Shown here piece after piece: positions 4,211 to 5,256 of a stretch of 5,256 bases of DNA. The first letter of the stretch is position 1. Each line of letters starts with the position of its first letter. Where the stretch lies: NCBI GenBank assembly GCA_900758845.1, contig CAAESW010000063.1, forward strand, positions 1 through 5,256. Direction: 5' to 3'. The notes under the pieces were generated by a model. It did no database searches and was not told where the DNA came from. It saw only the letters and a program-made list of their open reading frames with translations. The translations under genes were made by a program, and so were the position numbers. The DNA comes from an uncultured Collinsella sp. GTDB lineage: Bacteria; Actinomycetota; Coriobacteriia; Coriobacteriales; Coriobacteriaceae.

Positions 4211-5256
4211 ATGGGACTCTTGAAAGCTGGATTGGGAGCTGCCGGCGGCGTCATGGCCGACCAGTGGAAGGAATTTATCTACTGCGAATCGATGCCTGCC
4301 GACGTCTTGGCCTGCAAGGGCAGCAAACGTACCGGTGGCCGCAGCTCCAACACGCGCGGCGAGGACAACGTCATCTCCAACGGCTCGGTCATCGCCGTCA
4401 ACGACGGCCAGGGCATGCTCGTGGTGCAAAACGGCAAGATCATCGAAGTCGCGCTGGAGCCCGGTGAGTTCGTCTTCGATACCGGCAGCGAGCCGAGCGT
4501 CTTTAGCGGCAACCTGGGCGATTCCATCAAGGAGACCTTCGCCAATATCGGCAGCCGCTTTACCTTTGGCGGCGACGCGGGCAAGGACCAGCGTGTCTAC
4601 TTCATCAACACCAAGGAGATCATCGGCAACAAGTACGGCACCGCCTCGCCCGTGCCCTTCCGCGTGGTCGATAACAACATTGGCCTGGATGTCGACATCT
4701 CCGTGCGCTGCAACGGCGAGTATTCGTACCGCATCACCAACCCGCTGCTGTTCTACACCAACGTATGCGGCAACGTGACCGATAGCTACACGCGCGATAA
4801 GATCGACAGCCAGCTTAAGTCCGAGCTGCTCACCGCTCTGCAGCCCGCCTTTGCCAAGATCTCGGAGATGGGTATCCGCTACAGCGCCATCCCCGGCCAC
4901 ACCACCGAGCTCGCCCGCGCGCTCAACGAGGTCCTCTCGGCCGACTGGCGCGACCTGCGCGGCGTCGAGATCGTGAGCTTTGGCGTCAACTCCATCGCCG
5001 CCTCGCAAGAGGACGAGCAAATGATCAAGGACCTGCAGAAGGCCGCGGTCATGCGCGATCCCACCATGGCAGCCGCCAACATCGCCAGCGCCCAGAGCGA
5101 TGCGATGCGCGCAGCAGCCGCCAACCCCAACGGCGCGATGGCAGGCTTTATGGGCATGGGCATGGCAGGTGGCATGGGCGGCATGAATGCCAGCCAGCTG
5201 TTCGCCGCCGGCCAGGCACAGCAGCAGGCCGCCCCGCAGCCGGCTCCGGCACCCGC
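4211..5256 (+). CDS. SPFH-domain protein, YdjI-like ('virion core protein' family), partial at right edge
   Basis: The frame is open from the ATG at 4211 to the window end, 348 codons and two bases, with no stop. The N terminus (MGLLKAGLGAAGGVMADQWKE, then FIYCE and VLACKGSKR) closely follows the start of the YdjI family, supporting this start. An SPFH/band-7 domain spans about 25-280, with the family stretch FINTKEIIGNKYGT at 131-144 and a helical part near 195-245. A Met/Gly-rich segment (308-326) and an Ala/Gln/Pro-rich tail (from about 330) follow. Family members usually end in a zinc ribbon, which should lie just beyond the edge. SPFH proteins oligomerise at membranes as scaffolds. There is no N-terminal membrane helix, only a short amphipathic or glycine-rich start, so membrane attachment would need a partner, plausibly the two-helix protein encoded immediately upstream. 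In B. subtilis YdjI recruits PspA to the membrane with YdjG and YdjH; that role here is inference. Confidence 0.9.
   Translation, partial: MGLLKAGLGAAGGVMADQWKEFIYCESMPADVLACKGSKRTGGRSSNTRGEDNVISNGSVIAVNDGQGMLVVQNGKIIEVALEPGEFVFDTGSEPSVFSGNLGDSIKETFANIGSRFTFGGDAGKDQRVYFINTKEIIGNKYGTASPVPFRVVDNNIGLDVDISVRCNGEYSYRITNPLLFYTNVCGNVTDSYTRDKIDSQLKSELLTALQPAFAKISEMGIRYSAIPGHTTELARALNEVLSADWRDLRGVEIVSFGVNSIAASQEDEQMIKDLQKAAVMRDPTMAAANIASAQSDAMRAAAANPNGAMAGFMGMGMAGGMGGMNASQLFAAGQAQQQAAPQPAPAP

Noticed and set aside
4022..5020. Long minus-strand open frame (332 codons) opposite the SPFH gene
   Set aside because: It is antisense to a strongly recognised SPFH protein and has no ribosome site or recognisable motif; the composition (Val/Ala/Asp/Gly) reflects the reverse of C-ending codons.

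Overview
The window looks like chromosomal DNA from a high-GC Gram-positive gut bacterium of the class Coriobacteriia, with a Collinsella-like genome the best guess. The reasons are a regulator that joins about twelve membrane helices to a C-terminal LuxR-type DNA-binding domain (an architecture very common in that class), GC-rich codon use with strong C/G at third positions, and an IS3-family transposase end next to it. The genus is inferred, not shown.

Layout. Bases 2-67 hold the last 21 codons of an IS3-family transposase on the plus strand, the rest lying left of the window. A short convergent gap (68-155) with one imperfect hairpin separates it from a minus-strand gene (156-1700) for the membrane LuxR-type regulator. 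I place its start at an ATG at 1700 with a G-rich ribosome binding site and a sigma70-like promoter at 1731-1759; an upstream TTG at 1721 is rejected. A 377-base divergent intergenic region (1701-2077) follows. It carries a cluster of short direct and inverted repeats built on GTGTCCC and CAAGGAGT, and no convincing gene.

From 2078 to the right edge three plus-strand genes are closely spaced (gaps of 24 and 48 bases), each with its own good ribosome binding site, and probably form one operon: (1) a 245-residue protein with an N-terminal DUF4428-type four-cysteine module and a C-terminal zinc ribbon; (2) a 440-residue protein with two N-terminal zinc ribbons, a long soluble domain with the GVYVPFWLYG and MNGQTG signatures, and two C-terminal membrane helices, resembling Bacillus subtilis YdjG; (3) an SPFH-domain protein resembling B. 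subtilis YdjI ('virion core protein' in many annotations), cut by the window edge in its Ala/Met/Gly/Pro/Gln-rich tail before the zinc ribbon expected at its C terminus.

Together genes 2 and 3 suggest a membrane-anchored SPFH scaffold of the kind tied to PspA envelope-stress defence in Bacillus. Here a DUF4428 protein occupies the lead position, and neither PspA nor a separate YdjH-like protein is visible. The three-gene zinc-ribbon/SPFH cassette is the most interesting part of the window. Whether the divergent LuxR-type regulator controls it is open.
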